Shown piece by piece: positions 45,610 to 57,130 of a stretch of DNA of 64,000 bases. Position numbers and translations under genes: made by a program. How positions within the stretch are numbered: the first letter of the stretch is position 1; each line of letters starts with the position of its first letter. The stretch comes from Candidula unifasciata (lineage: Eukaryota; Mollusca; Gastropoda; Stylommatophora; Geomitridae). Where the stretch lies: positions 1 through 64,000 of the forward strand of contig CAJHNH020006634.1 in assembly GCA_905116865.2 (NCBI GenBank). The letters are read 5' to 3'. Below the pieces are notes generated by a model that worked only from the letters and a program-made list of their open reading frames with translations, did not search any database and was not told where the DNA came from.

Positions 45610-46290
45610 TGCTCTGACCTCTGGAGTAACTTATATATCAGCAGAAAATATCAGCAAGCGCCAGGACAAAGTTGACCTGATCAGTCAAAAATCTTTCTCT
45701 TACACTTGATGTGGTGGTTCTTCTATTTTGTGGTAGAGATTCTTTTAGTTAAAGCTCATTGTGGCCGTCTTTCAAAATGTGTTTATAATATTCCTCAAGC
45801 CACTGGCCTGTCATGTCTGCTCTTCCATTTCCAACATGTCATTTTTTTAAAATGAAGATAAATTGTTGAAACTTTACCAAGTCATTAAAGGCTAAATCCT
45901 TGTTTAAATAAAATTGCATTTGAACAATGTGATTTCTCTTGAATTTGTGTAGCTGTGTGAAAGTAAAACTTCCTTTTGACCTGTCTGAAGTATGAATTCA
46001 CAAGCGTGCCTTTGAAATATTGTAAAGTGACAAACAGTCCTGGAAACAATCTTAAGTGGAAAATGATTACACTGCACTTAAATTACTTTGGAGTAGTGGT
46101 TAGCAATATATGGTTTTGCAAACTGTGGGCTAAAAAGATCGATCTAATCATTATCATCCTGCTGGACCATTTGTGTATACATACAGCTCACAATCCATCC
46201 CTTCATTCCATTCAGTCCTCAGCAATCTTTGAGATGTGGATAAATTCAGTCTGGCACATCTGGTATCTCTTGTAAACCTCTTTGACTCAT
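45610..46290. other. Non-coding sequence upstream of the found NAA40 exons
   Basis: No exon or known repeat recognised. The missing NAA40 first exon could lie here or further right, but no ATGGGN followed by a donor is convincing on the minus strand. Confidence 0.35.
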
Positions 46291-46299
46291 CCAATGCCT

Positions 46300-46450
46300 T
46301 GTCCTGGTAGGTTGTGCTAGGCTGTGTCATTTCCACTTGTCAGCCCATAAAATCTGATTGCATCATTCCCTTGATTACAACATGTTTGTTAGGTAGGCAG
46401 TGGATCTATTCTTGTTTGCCTCATAATGGGGCCCCAGAACACAAACAGGG
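46300..46450 (+). repeat. Element A copy (3' half)
   Basis: Contains TACAACATGTTTGTTAGGTA, GGCAGTGGATCTATTCTTGT and TAATGGGGCCCCAGAACAC, the 3' block of the family. Confidence 0.7.
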
Positions 46451-46970
46451 ATTTAATAAATAAGAGCAGTATACATTTATTTTGTTTTTATTTTTGCACT
46501 GATATTGATTTGCAAACCATTTCCTACATCGATAACGCATAACTGCAAGTTTTATATATCATAAAATTTAGTCTATATTGCTGTTGGAAGATTTTTCGTT
46601 TTCCATTTTTTTTTAAGCCAATCGAGAGCCACGTGATGACAATGTAAAACAAGAATATGTAATTCCTGTTCTTGAAATCTGTTCTCCATTAAATCTGGTG
46701 TAAAAATACAATATACTATGAATTTTATCTTAAATAGTTTGAAGCTGTGGCATTTTTCTTTGTCTATATTACTGTCAGATAGAAGATTTCTTCTGTTGCC
46801 TTTTTTCTGGGTATAAATCTACAGCCACATGATGATGCTGTAAAACAATCTGTTCTTGAGAGTTTATGTTACACAGTGAAGCTATGGCCTTTTAGTACAC
46901 ACTAGAAATATGTCGTATCTGGGAGAGTGCAAAAGTCAATGGTTTAATAATGCCAGTCAAGATACATCCC
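46451..46970. other. AT-rich sequence with a local repeat
   Basis: Two related stretches (TCTATATTGCTGTTGGAAGA..TTTTTT at 46571 and TCTATATTACTGTCAGATAG at 46763) with following GAGCCACGTGATGA/CAGCCACATGATGA suggest an old duplication of about 190 bp. No gene. Confidence 0.4.
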
Positions 46971-46972
46971 GG

Positions 46973-47268
46973 CTCAGAATAATGATCCTCAAATTATCGA
47001 GGCCGAAAATATACCCCAACAGGGCCTCAGTCACATGTAAATTGTGGACTTCCTGCAACTTAAACTGCGGACTTCCGGCAACTACCGCCACGAGTATCTC
47101 CCGATCCGCGGCATGGGGGACACTCTCGGCGGTGGCAGAGGTTGCCGAAAGTTCGCAATTCGCTGGAAGCTCGCATTTCAAGATGACTGAACTGCGCAAT
47201 TGACACGTGACTGAGGCCTGTTAGGGTATATTTTCCGCCCCGATAATTTACGACCGTTATTCGGAGGA
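46973..47268. mobile_element. Foldback MITE, about 296 bp
   Basis: The left arm has CTCAAATTATCGAGGCCGAA, AATATACCCCAACAGGGCCT and CAGTCACATGTAAATTG. The right arm, reversed, has GTAAATTATCGGGGCGGAAA, ATATACCCTAACAGGCCTCA and GTCACGTGTCAATTG. The loop is GC-rich. It shares the TTATTCGGAGG / TTATCG..GC / CTAACAGGGCCTCAG blocks with the nested element at 22160-22730. Confidence 0.75.
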
Positions 47269-47571
47269 TAGTCAAATATTATTTAAATAATAAGGCTTTA
47301 GAGTAATGGCTTGGGTTTAATTAGATATATTTTCAACTGATTATCAGACGAACCGTACTTTACTCATTTCAACGCTAAAATTGTTTGGTAAACTACTTAT
47401 TTCAATTTATTTATTTAAAAAAAAAATTAGACGAGACCAGACAGTGACAGGACAGTCAAGAGAAGCGCGAAGCCACTAAAAAACAACTCTTAACAGACTC
47501 AGCAACAGAAAACCCTCGGAGAGACCGCGCACTTGGCTTGTCGCCCTTCTGCTTCCGGTTCTCTGACATAC

Positions 47572-47579
47572 CCGGTGTC
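47572..47579 (+). repeat. Left 8-bp target-site duplication of the hAT element
   Basis: CCGGTGTC, identical to 49976-49983. Confidence 0.95.
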
Positions 47580-49975
47580 CAGTGTTGCCACTTTGGATCT
47601 TTTGTATCCAAATTTAGATCTTTTTCATTGCGTTTAGATCCTGTTTTTGACGTTTAGATACTAAATATTTTTCTAGATTCTTTTCATATGGAGTTAGATA
47701 TTTTATAGATTTTTTTTCTTTTAGTGTCATTTTAATAATTATTGAGTAAAATATTTACTAAAATATTTTTGTTTTGGTCTGGCACGTACATTGTGGCAAC
47801 TGCCATTACTTAAACTTTGAACTCTCACTGGGGTCAACACTCAAATATCTGACAACCCCGGTGCTGATTAATCGAAATCGCGCGTAAATCATACTAACTT
47901 TGTTTCAACCGTATCCTCACTGTGTTGTGAAGTATAGCTGTGATGCTGACTCTGTGTTTCTTTTTCATGTGATTTTAAAAAAAAATAATTGCTCACCTTC
48001 TTGTGTGGCTTTCACTTTGAAAAAACCTTTCAACATGCCAAAAGTAAAGTATGAGCAAACATTTCGGAAAGAGTATTTGCATGATGACAAAATTAAAGAC
48101 TGGGTGATGGCAGTTCCTGGGGATATAACCAAGGCTCGTTTTAAGTACTGCAAGTGTGAAATTAAAGCGAAAATACAAGACTTAAAGAAGCATGCAGAGA
48201 CTAACAAGCATAAAACTGCAGTTCCATTCAAAGATATTACACCGCTGACATCTGTTTTCAGAACTACACTGATAAATGAATCATCAAAAGTTGAAGGGTC
48301 GGTCGCAATGGTTTTAAGTTGGTGTGTGTATTATATATTACAGCAACAATACAGACAAAGTAGTTTCTACATATCTTGGACTAGTTCAATTGGAAAAGTG
48401 TGATGCAGAAAGTATAGTTCAAGAACTGAAGAACCTTTTAATCAGCAAACAGTTAGACTTGACAAATTTGGTTGCAATTGGTACCGATAATGCCTCAGTG
48501 ATGGTTGGCATAAACAATGGCGTTTATGCCAGTTGAAGGAAGCTATCCCATCGTTAATACTTATAAAATGTATGTGTCATTCATTGCAGCTAGCATTATC
48601 ACATGCTTCATCTGAATGTTTACCAAGGAATTTGGAATACCTTATTGCTGAAACACATAACTGGTTTTCAAAATCATTTGTCAGACAACAGCAATACAAT
48701 GCATTGTATTCAGCCTTAAATAATGGTTCCACACCACTGAAAATTCTGTCAGATTGCAAAACCAGGTGGTTATCAATACAACCAGCTGTTGAAAGAATTG
48801 TGAACCAATGGTTGGAGTTAGACACACTTTGAAATAACAAGACAAAGTGAAAAGTGCTACACAGCTGAGATACTATATGGAATGTACAGTGATGAAAAAA
48901 ATTTGGCATTCCTTCACTTTTTACAACCTATTCTAATGGAAGTGCAAAAAGTTAATAAACTGTTCGAATCCAAACATGTTGATAAAATTAAATTACTTGA
49001 CGATCTCACTTTGCTATTTTACTCAGTTGGTAAAAGACTGGTGTTGCCAACTTCAAATGTTGATTTGCTCACTTGCACTATAGAGAGCTATTTGGCTCCT
49101 AAGCCATACCTTGGATATCAAATTGAATCAAAAATTGATGATTTAAAAACAAAAGGACTGTTAACAGAGAATGAAGAGAACAACTTAAGAAAACGCTGTC
49201 AAGATTTCCTTATCTCATTGTTCAAGCAACTAAAGCAGAGACTTCCTGAAAATCTAGATATATTGAAACATATTTCACTCTTTTCTGTGAGCTACATACT
49301 TCAGCCAGTAAAGGACATACCTAAATATTGTAAAGTTATGAAATTTTTAGGTTCTACTGACAATAGTGTCGCGGAAGCAGAATATCAGTCAACCAAAATA
49401 AACTTAGTTGAATGGACAAACAAAACAGAAACTGAAGCCTTTTGGAGTGAAGTGAGACAATTTAAAGATGCCTCATCAAACAGTCCATTCTGTAAACTCT
49501 TTGAATGTGCCATGTCTGCCATGATACTACCCCACTCAAATGCTGACGTAGAAAGAGTTTTCAGTGCTATGAATTACATCAAATCTAACCTAAGAAACAG
49601 GATGAAATTAGACCTCTTAAATGCTATCTTGACAATAAAGTTTGGCCTGATGAGAGTAGGAAAATGCTGTTCCACTTATCAGCTCTCTGATTGTGTATTA
49701 AAAGAAATAGGAACAGCTAAAGCATACCAGAGTAATTTGGGATCTGAAGCTTCAACTTCATCATCCAAGCTAAGTTTATCCCGTGGATCTTGTGAAGCAG
49801 ACATCAGTGAAGATGAGGACATGTGTCTAAGGGTAAGTCATTTCAATAGTTTTGTAATTTGTGACTCTTTTCATTTGGATATTTTTTTAAATATTTTCCA
49901 CGCAAATTTAGATCTTTTTAGATATTTTTTTACCCCGTTTTGGATCTTTTTTGTCAAAGAAAAGTGGCAACACTG
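47580..49975 (+). mobile_element. hAT DNA transposon, 2396 bp, with perfect TSD
   Basis: The element begins and, reversed, ends with the same 15 bases CAGTGTTGCCACTTT, and is flanked by the perfect 8-bp duplication CCGGTGTC. Both subterminal regions carry repeated TTTAGATCTTTTT and GGATCTTTT motifs (47595-47720 and 49903-49955), probably transposase binding sites. The interior encodes a decayed hAT transposase. The unmutated duplication suggests a fairly young insertion, yet the coding region has stops and an apparent internal deletion, so this copy was probably mobilised in trans. Confidence 0.93.
48035..49832 (+). pseudogene. hAT transposase, broken reading frame
   Basis: The likely start is MPKVKYEQTFRKEYLHDDK at 48035. 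A C-x-C...H-x4-H zinc-finger-like KYCKCEIKAKIQDLKKHA follows. Near 48300-48360 the frame loses the expected segment (probable deletion) and shifts to VSTYLGLVQLEKCDAES, then LVAIGTDNASVMVGI, whose GTDxASVM carries a catalytic-type Asp. A stop/frameshift occurs at 48534. The next piece (48533-48832) has CMCHSLQLALSHAS and CKTRWLSIQPAVERI. After a stop at 48831 the last piece opens at 48882 and holds the hAT C-terminal dimerisation region SNADVERVFSAMNYIKSNLR, NRMKLDLLNAI. The frame remains open past the right terminus into flanking DNA, so the natural end is earlier; GTAAGT near 49833 may be a splice donor. Non-functional as it stands. Confidence 0.85.
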
Positions 49976-49983
49976 CCGGTGTC
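49976..49983 (+). repeat. Right 8-bp target-site duplication of the hAT element
   Basis: CCGGTGTC, identical to 47572-47579. Confidence 0.95.
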
Positions 49984-50059
49984 CACTTTGCACATCCACC
50001 CCACCGGGTAATCTGTCAATCAATCACATGCCGTCTCCACAGTGTCGGTTTGGCTGTAA

Positions 50060-51125
50060 TTAAGGTGACCATAGTCCTGTTTACACCGGGACAGTCTCGG
50101 TGTTTTTTTTTTTTTTTTTTTTTGATGCCCAAACCGCCCTGTCAGTAAATCAACCACAATGAAACATTTAAAAAAAAAAAACCAGCCAATTGTTGCGTTT
50201 TATAAAATCTATGAATTAGCTTGAGAATGGAAAAAAACACATATATGTAGACCTTGTCAGATATCATGATAGTTTTAGATACTTTTAAGGTTTAAAATTT
50301 ATTGTTCAACATTTTTTGTGGCATGTTTATATATATATATATAAATTACTACGGCTTATGCACTTTGTCTGCTTATATGTTATCATGTTCTTAAATTTCT
50401 GCCCAGTACCGGACCCGCCATAGGAACCTTTGTGTTTGCAAGAAAATCTGCACACTCGTTCCCTCGAACACCCGTATATCAAGCACAGAGACGAAGATTA
50501 GATCAGCTTTTTTTGCAAAGTATTTGTGTTGTAATCCATTTTTTTCTGATGAACCCAGTGTTGGTTTTGTTAAACATATTTACTGAGTCGTTGAGTATGC
50601 ACGCGCCGTGTGTAAACTCTTGCGTATCAAGCCATGCCCTTGTTACAGCATGGCCTTCTCTATTTATATAAAATAAATATTTGTTAAATGGTCTTAAGAT
50701 GGGCGTGGTTTCAGCTAGTTTCCACTGTGGGGCTGCTAGTCGTAACAGCAAAGGCGCCATTCATCTCTTTGATGGTTTTTACCCTTGAGCTCACTGTGAA
50801 TGCCCATACAATTATGTTTGCCCCTAATTACTGATCCATGTGTGTAAATTACTCAAGAACAGCTACAGTGAATAGGGTCATTGTCTGCTGTGTTTATGAA
50901 CATTACAAATTTGACTCTTATCTGTCTTGTCCTCCGTTTGGTCTGTCTAATATTTTTTTAAGTTTTTTTTTCATGCGCGGACATGCATCCCTGCTTATTT
51001 CTTCTCATTCTGTAATCTGTTTGCTACTGTACAGTCATATTGTGGATTCAACAAAGAACAGATGCAGTAAAGGTAAAGTCGGAAGGTGTGAACCAGCGTC
51101 GTTGCACACGGTTATAAACCATTAG
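50060..51125. other. Intergenic sequence, no gene
   Basis: A T tract of about 21 lies at 50102-50123 and an (AT)n patch near 50328-50342. Short frames at 50432-50760 on both strands show no motif. Confidence 0.4.
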
Positions 51126-51129
51126 TGTT

Positions 51130-51375
51130 CTGCCACCAGTACGGACAGCTGATAAGAAACTGTCTGCCTGTGTCGTCGTCCGCGCGTAACTCCTTAGCTA
51201 CAGCGACGTTCCTCCATTCACCCCAGAGTGTCAACTCTGGTACCCATTTCCTAGAGGCCTGGTGAACCCCGGGAACCGCCTGGTTTCAAACACTGACCGT
51301 GGCTGCAGCGAGTCGCAGCTGGATTTGAAAGTGAGCCTCCTATCGACTTTGCAAACGCGGTGTAAAAGGTAAACG
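51130..51375. repeat. Possible GC-rich dispersed repeat
   Basis: This block is GC-rich compared with its surroundings and contains TCAACTCTGGTACCCATTTC, CTAGAGGCCTGGTGAACCCC and CGGTTTCAAAC-like B-box-type sequence. It resembles a SINE head in composition, but no second copy was found in the window. Confidence 0.3.
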
Positions 51376-51529
51376 TGCATTGTCAATGGCAAAATAAGTG
51401 GAAATGTTTAAAAACAAAATTGAAAGCAGCGTGTCTGTGCGAACCATTTATGAAACATACAACACTGGCTTTTTGGCAGTGTATGATATTTAGGAAAAAC
51501 TGATAGTATTTTTTTGACACTCATTCATT

Positions 51530-52065
51530 CATTCAGTAGCATGTCCCTCGCGGAACCTCGCTGCCATAACAACCCTCCGGAAAACCTTCCTATCATGAGC
51601 AAGATGTCCTGCGTCTGATACACCCATCTGGAGATCATCTGCCACATCCTGCACCCATCTTCTCCTTGGCTTTCCTCTTCCTCTCTTCCCAGGCATATAC
51701 CCCTCCATTATTGTTCTTTCTAGACTTCCATGACGTTTCAAGTGACCAAAATATTTCAATTTTCTTTGTTTTATTGTCTTTACTAGCCAACCCTCTTCAA
51801 TATTCAGCTCTTGAAGTATGGATGCATTTGTTCTTTTCTTTACCCAAGATATTCTTAGAACCTGTCTGTAACATTTATATTCAAATGCATTTATGCGCTG
51901 TTCCGCTTGTTTAGTAAGTGTCCAGGTCTCACAGGCTTATGTTGCAATGGGAAAGATACATGCTCTTAAAAATCTGACCTTTGTAATTCTATCTGTACAA
52001 TTCCATAATTTATTCAGTTGTTTTCTGACACTAGATAACAAAAAAAAAAAAAAAAAAGCAGATGC
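51530..52065 (-). mobile_element. Non-LTR reverse transcriptase, C-terminal third
   Basis: In one minus-strand register, with a single stop, the product reads CETWTLTKQAEQRINAFEYK, CYRQVLRISWVKKRTN, INIEEGWLVKTIKQRKLKYF, GHLKRHGSLERTIMEGYMPG, then KRGRGKPRRRWVQD. These are the standard post-catalytic motifs of animal LINEs (TWTLT..QxxxxxAFExxCYRxxLRIxW and GKRxRGxPxxRW). The frame at 51529-51759 is its open end. The catalytic part is absent. Confidence 0.88.
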
Positions 52066-52364
52066 TTATAAGGAAGTCAATGATGGAAAAGAAAAGTTAG
52101 GAACTGGGACATAAAAAAATCTAACATTTTCACAAATCTGGCTCTCCTCAGGTTGCCGAATTGGCTAATGTCAACCTGTGGCCTACTGTCTTGGCTTTGT
52201 GCTATTGAGGGGAGGAATGTCATCCCTGACAATAATTAGTCTGGGAATCAAATCAAGAGGCCGCAGCTACAGGTCTCTGCTACGATATAAAGATGTATCA
52301 ACAGGGAAAATCAGCTAAACAGTATTGTGGTGGATTAGTAGGAAAAAAAGGATACCGTAGGTCA

Positions 52365-52625
52365 TGTTGCGTCAGCTTTGTGGCTAAGTCGATGCGAACG
52401 CTTCGTAATGCCGGGAAGCCGGGTTCGATCCCAGCTGCGGGCCTTGCGCCTTGCGTTGGTTTTGACAGTGGTATCAAGAAAGCCAACCGTCCAGAAAGCA
52501 ATGGGCAAACTACTGGACGTAAATTTGCCTAGAAAAATCACACAACAACCAGGGGCTGTTGGGGTTGGTTCTGCAACGTCATGTAAAGGATACGCAACTA
52601 ACCTAGGCCATGTTGCATGAAAAAG
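52365..52625 (+). mobile_element. tRNA-derived SINE (family 3)
   Basis: The head has GTGGCTAAGTCGATGCGAAC (A box TGGCTAAGTCG) and a canonical B box GGGTTCGATCCC about 35 bp later, the best polymerase III promoter in the window. The body continues with GACAGTGGTATCAAGAAAGC, AACTACTGGACGTAAATTTG, CCTAGAAAAATCAC and ends GCCATGTTGCATGAAAAAGG. Frames through it are not genes. Confidence 0.8.
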
Positions 52626-52905
52626 GAAAATCAGAAAGGAAATAGAGACACATGTGAGAATCTTTGCAGACAGGTTAAGAGCGTCTGAGAAGAAGCGCCT
52701 TAAACAGTTGATAAGTTTGAATATAATCATTGTTTATTTAAAGGTCAATGTCATCGCACATGACCATAAATGCTCCGATTTCCTATTGAGTATGTCTTCA
52801 AGCGGTTATACCTAACATGCCCATAGGTACCTAGATTCCCTCTTCAACATATACATCGCCTTGCAGTTAATTGTGCCAGTTTTTTGCTGGTTAACAAGAT
52901 ATCTT
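52626..52905. other. No feature recognised
   Basis: Short intergenic stretch between a SINE and a LINE fragment. Confidence 0.35.
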
Positions 52906-52909
52906 ATAC

Positions 52910-53320
52910 ATCAAGCGTGCTTCTCATGCTTGGCTGTGCCGATCTTACCTCCCAATTTTTGTATTCTTAGCAGTGATGCGGTCATGTTGCTCCCAAAACC
53001 CCCAGATTGTCCTATCTCTCTAAGGGCATTAACCATGTCGATGCAATTTATAGGCCGCCCATTTGCAGCTAAACAAGAACCGGCCAATCTATCAGCTCTT
53101 TCATTGCCAAAAAAACTTGCATGACCTGGCAAAAAGATGAAGATAACTGCATGTGCAGGGGAGTTTCGCAATGACTCAATCAACTGTCTGCGTACAGAGC
53201 CTGCCAGATCAAACAACGTCCCACAATTAAGTAATAAGACTGATTTGATTGCGGCCAAGACAAAAGTGCCATCTATGAAGCAGAGTATGGAATCCAAAGA
53301 AGCAACCTTCATCTATGATC
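52910..53320 (-). mobile_element. LINE RNase H domain fragment (family B)
   Basis: The 133-residue minus-strand frame at 52911-53312 has CFIDGTFVLAA (the FTDGS-type first motif, FIDGT here), a long helix region, and FLPGHASFFGNERADRLAGS with the last catalytic Asp, then IDMVNALREIGQSGG, the linker seen as ADVVNALWES at 31791. It is open throughout but isolated; the RT portion is not adjacent. Confidence 0.8.
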
Positions 53321-53589
53321 TGGCAACTTTGCTTCGCCGCCTGATAAGCAGACTACAAACAAGTCGCCAATTTTATTGTCCTAGTTAGATGTGCATTGTT
53401 ATGAAATCAGCACTGTTCTTAGAACAGTGGGTCTTGCTAGTTTAACTCACCATCGCCTGTGATTCTCATGCCTCACTACAGCAGAACATTGTCTGGAAAA
53501 CAGAAAAGTGCCAAAAACAATTCATCAATATACTTGCCAACACTTCTTTGCCACTTGAAGCTGTAACATTAACATTGCCTCATCATCAT

Positions 53590-55150
53590 TAAGTGCCTTG
53601 CCGTCTGGTTTAGAGCATTATGCTTCTCCACAATCTGCGATCCACAACTAGGTGTATCAGTTCCTGTGTTGACACCCCTTCATGTCATGACAAAAGGCTG
53701 TCACGAATGTTCTCACGCTGTCTTCCTCTGTCTCTCTTTCCAATGGTCACATGTTCCATTTTCCCTCTTAACATGACTAAAATTTATTTCTGATGTTTGT
53801 GATAAGTTGTCTTCGAGCACCTACCTCTTTCAAAACATCTGGGTTACTCCTCTTAGCTGTCCAATGAATTCTAAGGATTCTTCCGTAAAACTACATCTCC
53901 AAGACCTCAAGATATCGTTCGGTTTGTTTATTAATTGTCTAAGATTCACAGCCGTATGTTAAAACCGGCTCTACAAAGCTTGCGAGAATTCTTTTCCTAA
54001 CCTCAAATGATATGGATTTCTTGCACAAAATGTTCATATTATAAAAGGCAGTTTTGGTCTGTCCAATTCTGTTCTATATCTCTGTAATACATCTTCCATC
54101 GAATGTTATCCATGTACCCAGATACCTAAATTTCTGCACTTGTCCTAAAATAATGCCTTTGACTCCTATTATACATTTAGGCACTATTCTTGGAAATCAC
54201 CATTACCTCTGTCTTCCCGTTATTCAAACAAAGACCTATTTTTTCACTTTCTGCCACCACTATAGCTATTAATTCCTGTAGTTATTTCTGACTTGTCGCT
54301 ATCAAAATGGTGTCATCAGCATAACACAGGTTATTCATGTTATGACCATCAACTACTATTCCTGGCATATCCATGATGGATCTTATTATATTTTTTTTAC
54401 TGTATAATGAAAAAAAAATCAAGCGATAGTACACGTCCTTGTCGTACTACCTTCTTTATGCTCTGAAATGTTCCCAATTGGTTTCCAATTCCTATAGCTG
54501 CTCTTTGCTGCCAATACATGTTCTTTATTAATTCGTAAGTCTTTTCCATCAGTGTTTAACTTTTCTAATAGTTTAATTATTTCCTTTTTTTCCCAGACAA
54601 TCTAATACTTTGATTATTTCTTAATGTTTCACACAATCTAATATTTTTGTATAGTCAATGAAGCATATGTATAGATAGTTTTTTTCTTAGCTCTTTCCAA
54701 AAGTCCTCAAGAATTATTGGACATTGTTTGTACCTTTCCTTCTACAAATTCACACCGTTCTTCACTAATTTCTAGTTAAATGGTGTTTCTTATTCTTCTC
54801 ATAATTATTCTCAGTAACATTTTCGTCACATGACTCATAATACTTATGGTGCGACAGTCTTCACATTTTGAAGTGCCTAGTTTCTTTGACAGAGCAATTA
54901 ATATAGATTTCAACCCTATGCGCGTTATTTTTAATCTTCCCGTCTCACATTGCTTTTATGGCAAGCTTTTTTTTTCATCTTGATTAATTATCATTATAAG
55001 TTATTTTTAGATGATCTTTTTTTAGATATGTCATCATTGACACTCTTCACTGAAACACAAGGCATTCCTAAGTGATCTGCACTGTTGTTTTTCTTCATAT
55101 ATCAGTTTAAATTCTTTCATTCCATTGTACTTTTCCAGGTTCCTTAGGTT
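53590..55150 (-). mobile_element. Degenerate non-LTR reverse transcriptase with YADD
   Basis: Reading leftward, VVRQGRVLSLDFFF is followed by the catalytic box NNLCYADDTILIATS (YADD at 54323-54312), then SEKIGLCLNNGKTEVMVIS, KFRYLGTWITFDGRCI, RKRILASFVEPVLTYGCESW, NKQTERYLEVLEM and GRILRIHWTAKRSNPDVLKE. Stops and a few frameshifts break it. Upstream of 54600 the fingers region is barely recognisable. A third distinct RT lineage relative to 20345-21345 and 60795-62809. Confidence 0.88.
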
Positions 55151-56360
55151 GTCCAGCTGTTTACTGGAAAGCTTTTTTTTTTTTTGCTAGTGTCACAAGA
55201 AATCCTGCAAGCATGACTTTTTAGACAAGACACTTTTTCTGAACCAGTAAACATCCCAGTCATCAGTCTCTCTGAAGAAACTCAGGGCAGAAACACTTAT
55301 TTAGTTAATAAATTAAAAAACTAAACAAAAACCAGAACAAAGCTGTTGCTTTTTTTTTTTTAAAACAATCTTTAATTAATGCCAGAAAAATTTAAAATGC
55401 AGTTTATTAATAACACATGATTTCCATTACAACAGATACTATCATTATAAAAGTAAGTAAACTAAAATGCATATTTTCGAATTATATTTTTTACCATAAA
55501 ATTCAATGCTATTTACAAAATTACACGAAACCAGGTGTATTCATTTCTAGGAATATTAATTCTTTCTCACAACAGCTGCCCAGTATGGTCTCTGTAGCTG
55601 TACAATTTTCTGTTTTCTAATGTGTGCCAATGTCCTGCTAAGGCACCACAAAGTTCCTAGTTCTCTCACAAATCGGCGTGGGAAATCATGCCTCCCCACA
55701 ACCCTCACTCTGTACTACTATTCTTAAACCAATGCGCTGACAACTGTTTCAAGTAGTAGATAAAAAAAAAAAAAAAAGCTAACACCATGATAAACAAGAA
55801 AAACAAAAAGATGATAACATAGTGTTAAACAAAAAATTTTTTTTTTTACAAATTGTCAAAGAAGCTAACACATCACAAGTGGTCTTGAGGCATAGCATCC
55901 AACTCGAGTTCTTGAGGTTCCAGTCCTGGTGAAGTCTGGGATTTTGTCACGTGGACTTCTAGTAATTTCCTCTGGTCTTTGGGAAGTGAGATCAGATCCC
56001 CGTGTGTATTGTTGCGCGCGTAAAATACCCCTGGCAGTTGGAAATAGGAAAGAGTAGCCTAACGGTGCTGCCCAGGCAAAATTTGGAGTAAGAATCTACC
56101 TAAAGTATTTCAGGATCCTCGTCCGTGCTACAGAGTTAATGCACTGAGATTCTTCAGACTCAGGCCGGACTTAGAAGTAGAACAGAGCACTTATGGGTTA
56201 CTACCCTCATGCCTTGATGCTGATCTGCTATATAAACATCACACATCAGTAACAGCACGTACAATTCACAAAATATTACACGTATAGAACAAAAAAAAAA
56301 AAAAGCATTTAAAACAAAATTACACGTGTATCAAAGAAACATAAAATTAAAAGTACTTCT
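55151..56360. other. Intergenic AT-rich sequence, possible repeat
   Basis: Poly-A and poly-T tracts occur at 55180, 55345, 55763 and 55842. A GC-richer block at 55870-56110 (GCATAGCATCCAACTCGAGT, GGTTCCAGTCCTGGTGAAG) looks like a SINE head but has no second copy here. Confidence 0.35.
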
Positions 56361-56364
56361 ATCA

Positions 56365-56640
56365 CGAGAGCCATGCTAGTGTAGCGGCTAGATGTTCGCT
56401 TGAAGATCTGTAGGTCAAATCTACAAAGTAGCAGATTTTTAAAATAAATTACACTGGCTTCCAGGTTGATGCACTCTAAAATGGGTATCAGGTAAGGTCC
56501 AGGAAAGTAAAGGTGGTCAGCAAGATGTTGACAACACCATCCAACAAGTGCTGACTGATGAAAAATACAGATCGAGCCCTATATGCCCGATTCACCAAAG
56601 GTGTGGAAAGAGTTCTTTACTGACTGCATGCTATTCCTCT
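56365..56640 (+). mobile_element. tRNA-derived SINE (family 2), copy
   Basis: The head is GAGCCATGCTAGTGTAGCGG (A-box-like TAGTGTAGCGGC), with a weak B region GTAGGTCAAATCTAC. The body has ACTGGCTTCCAGGTTGATGC, ATGGGTATCAGG, GGAAAGTAAAGGTGGTCAGC and AAGATGTTGACAACACCATC, in the same order as the copy at 43265-43605 on the other strand. Confidence 0.65.
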
Positions 56641-56769
56641 GAGGCTATGGCATAATGATGTGAAGCTGCTAATTTCCACATCCAAAATCTTTCTGCCACG
56701 ACAATTACTATAAAACTGTATGGTACTAATTTTATATGGCTAAGCTAACCGAGCATGAGGTGTTTCTTG

Positions 56770-57130
56770 TCTGCTGCTACTCTGAAGTATGATCACTATT
56801 TGTAATAGACAGCAGTGCAAGGATATATTGCATACAAAATACAATGATGATATCAGGAGAGTCAGCACAGAACCAGTACTGAACTTTATTGGTAGACAAC
56901 AGATCAAAAGATTTAACCACATCACAGGACTGGCATCAGAGGCAGAGCACCACAGAGAGCAATGTTATACAGATACAAAGGTAACAGAGCTGATGTCGAC
57001 TAAAAGGAATATGGAGCACAGAAATATCAGACACTGAAAAGTACTTTATAGGAAGTGAACAGAAGGGCCTGTTCCAGAGATCTTTTCCTGCCGTGACACT
57101 ACAAGGCATTCCAGAAGTAGGGTAAAGAAG
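56770..57130 (+). mobile_element. LINE C-terminal and 3' end fragment
   Basis: The plus-strand frame at 56789-57037 reads YNDDIRRVSTEPVLNFIGRQ, QIKRFNHITGLA, resembling the LINE post-catalytic tail IRRI...V...I..RRLKWFGHI. It is followed at 57064-57130 by GGGCCTGTTCCAGAGATCTT and a tail GTAAAGAAGAT, matching 2474-2545. Confidence 0.6.

Noticed and set aside
47060..47203. GC-rich patch as NAA40 exon 1
   Set aside because: It is the loop of a foldback MITE, and no ATG-GGN with a donor on the minus strand fits.
47460..47580. Minus-strand frame starting MSENRKQKGDKPS as NAA40 exon 1
   Set aside because: The expected product is Met-Gly followed directly by a donor; this frame does not provide it and no suitable GT follows.
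49832..50063. C-terminal extension of the hAT transposase frame
   Set aside because: The frame passes through the right terminus (49975) and TSD into flanking DNA, so it cannot be part of the element's native protein.
50503..50760. 85-residue minus-strand frame as a gene
   Set aside because: No recognisable domain and no supporting exon context.
52375..52450. Functional tRNA gene
   Set aside because: Promoter boxes are good, but no complete cloverleaf is visible and a SINE body follows.
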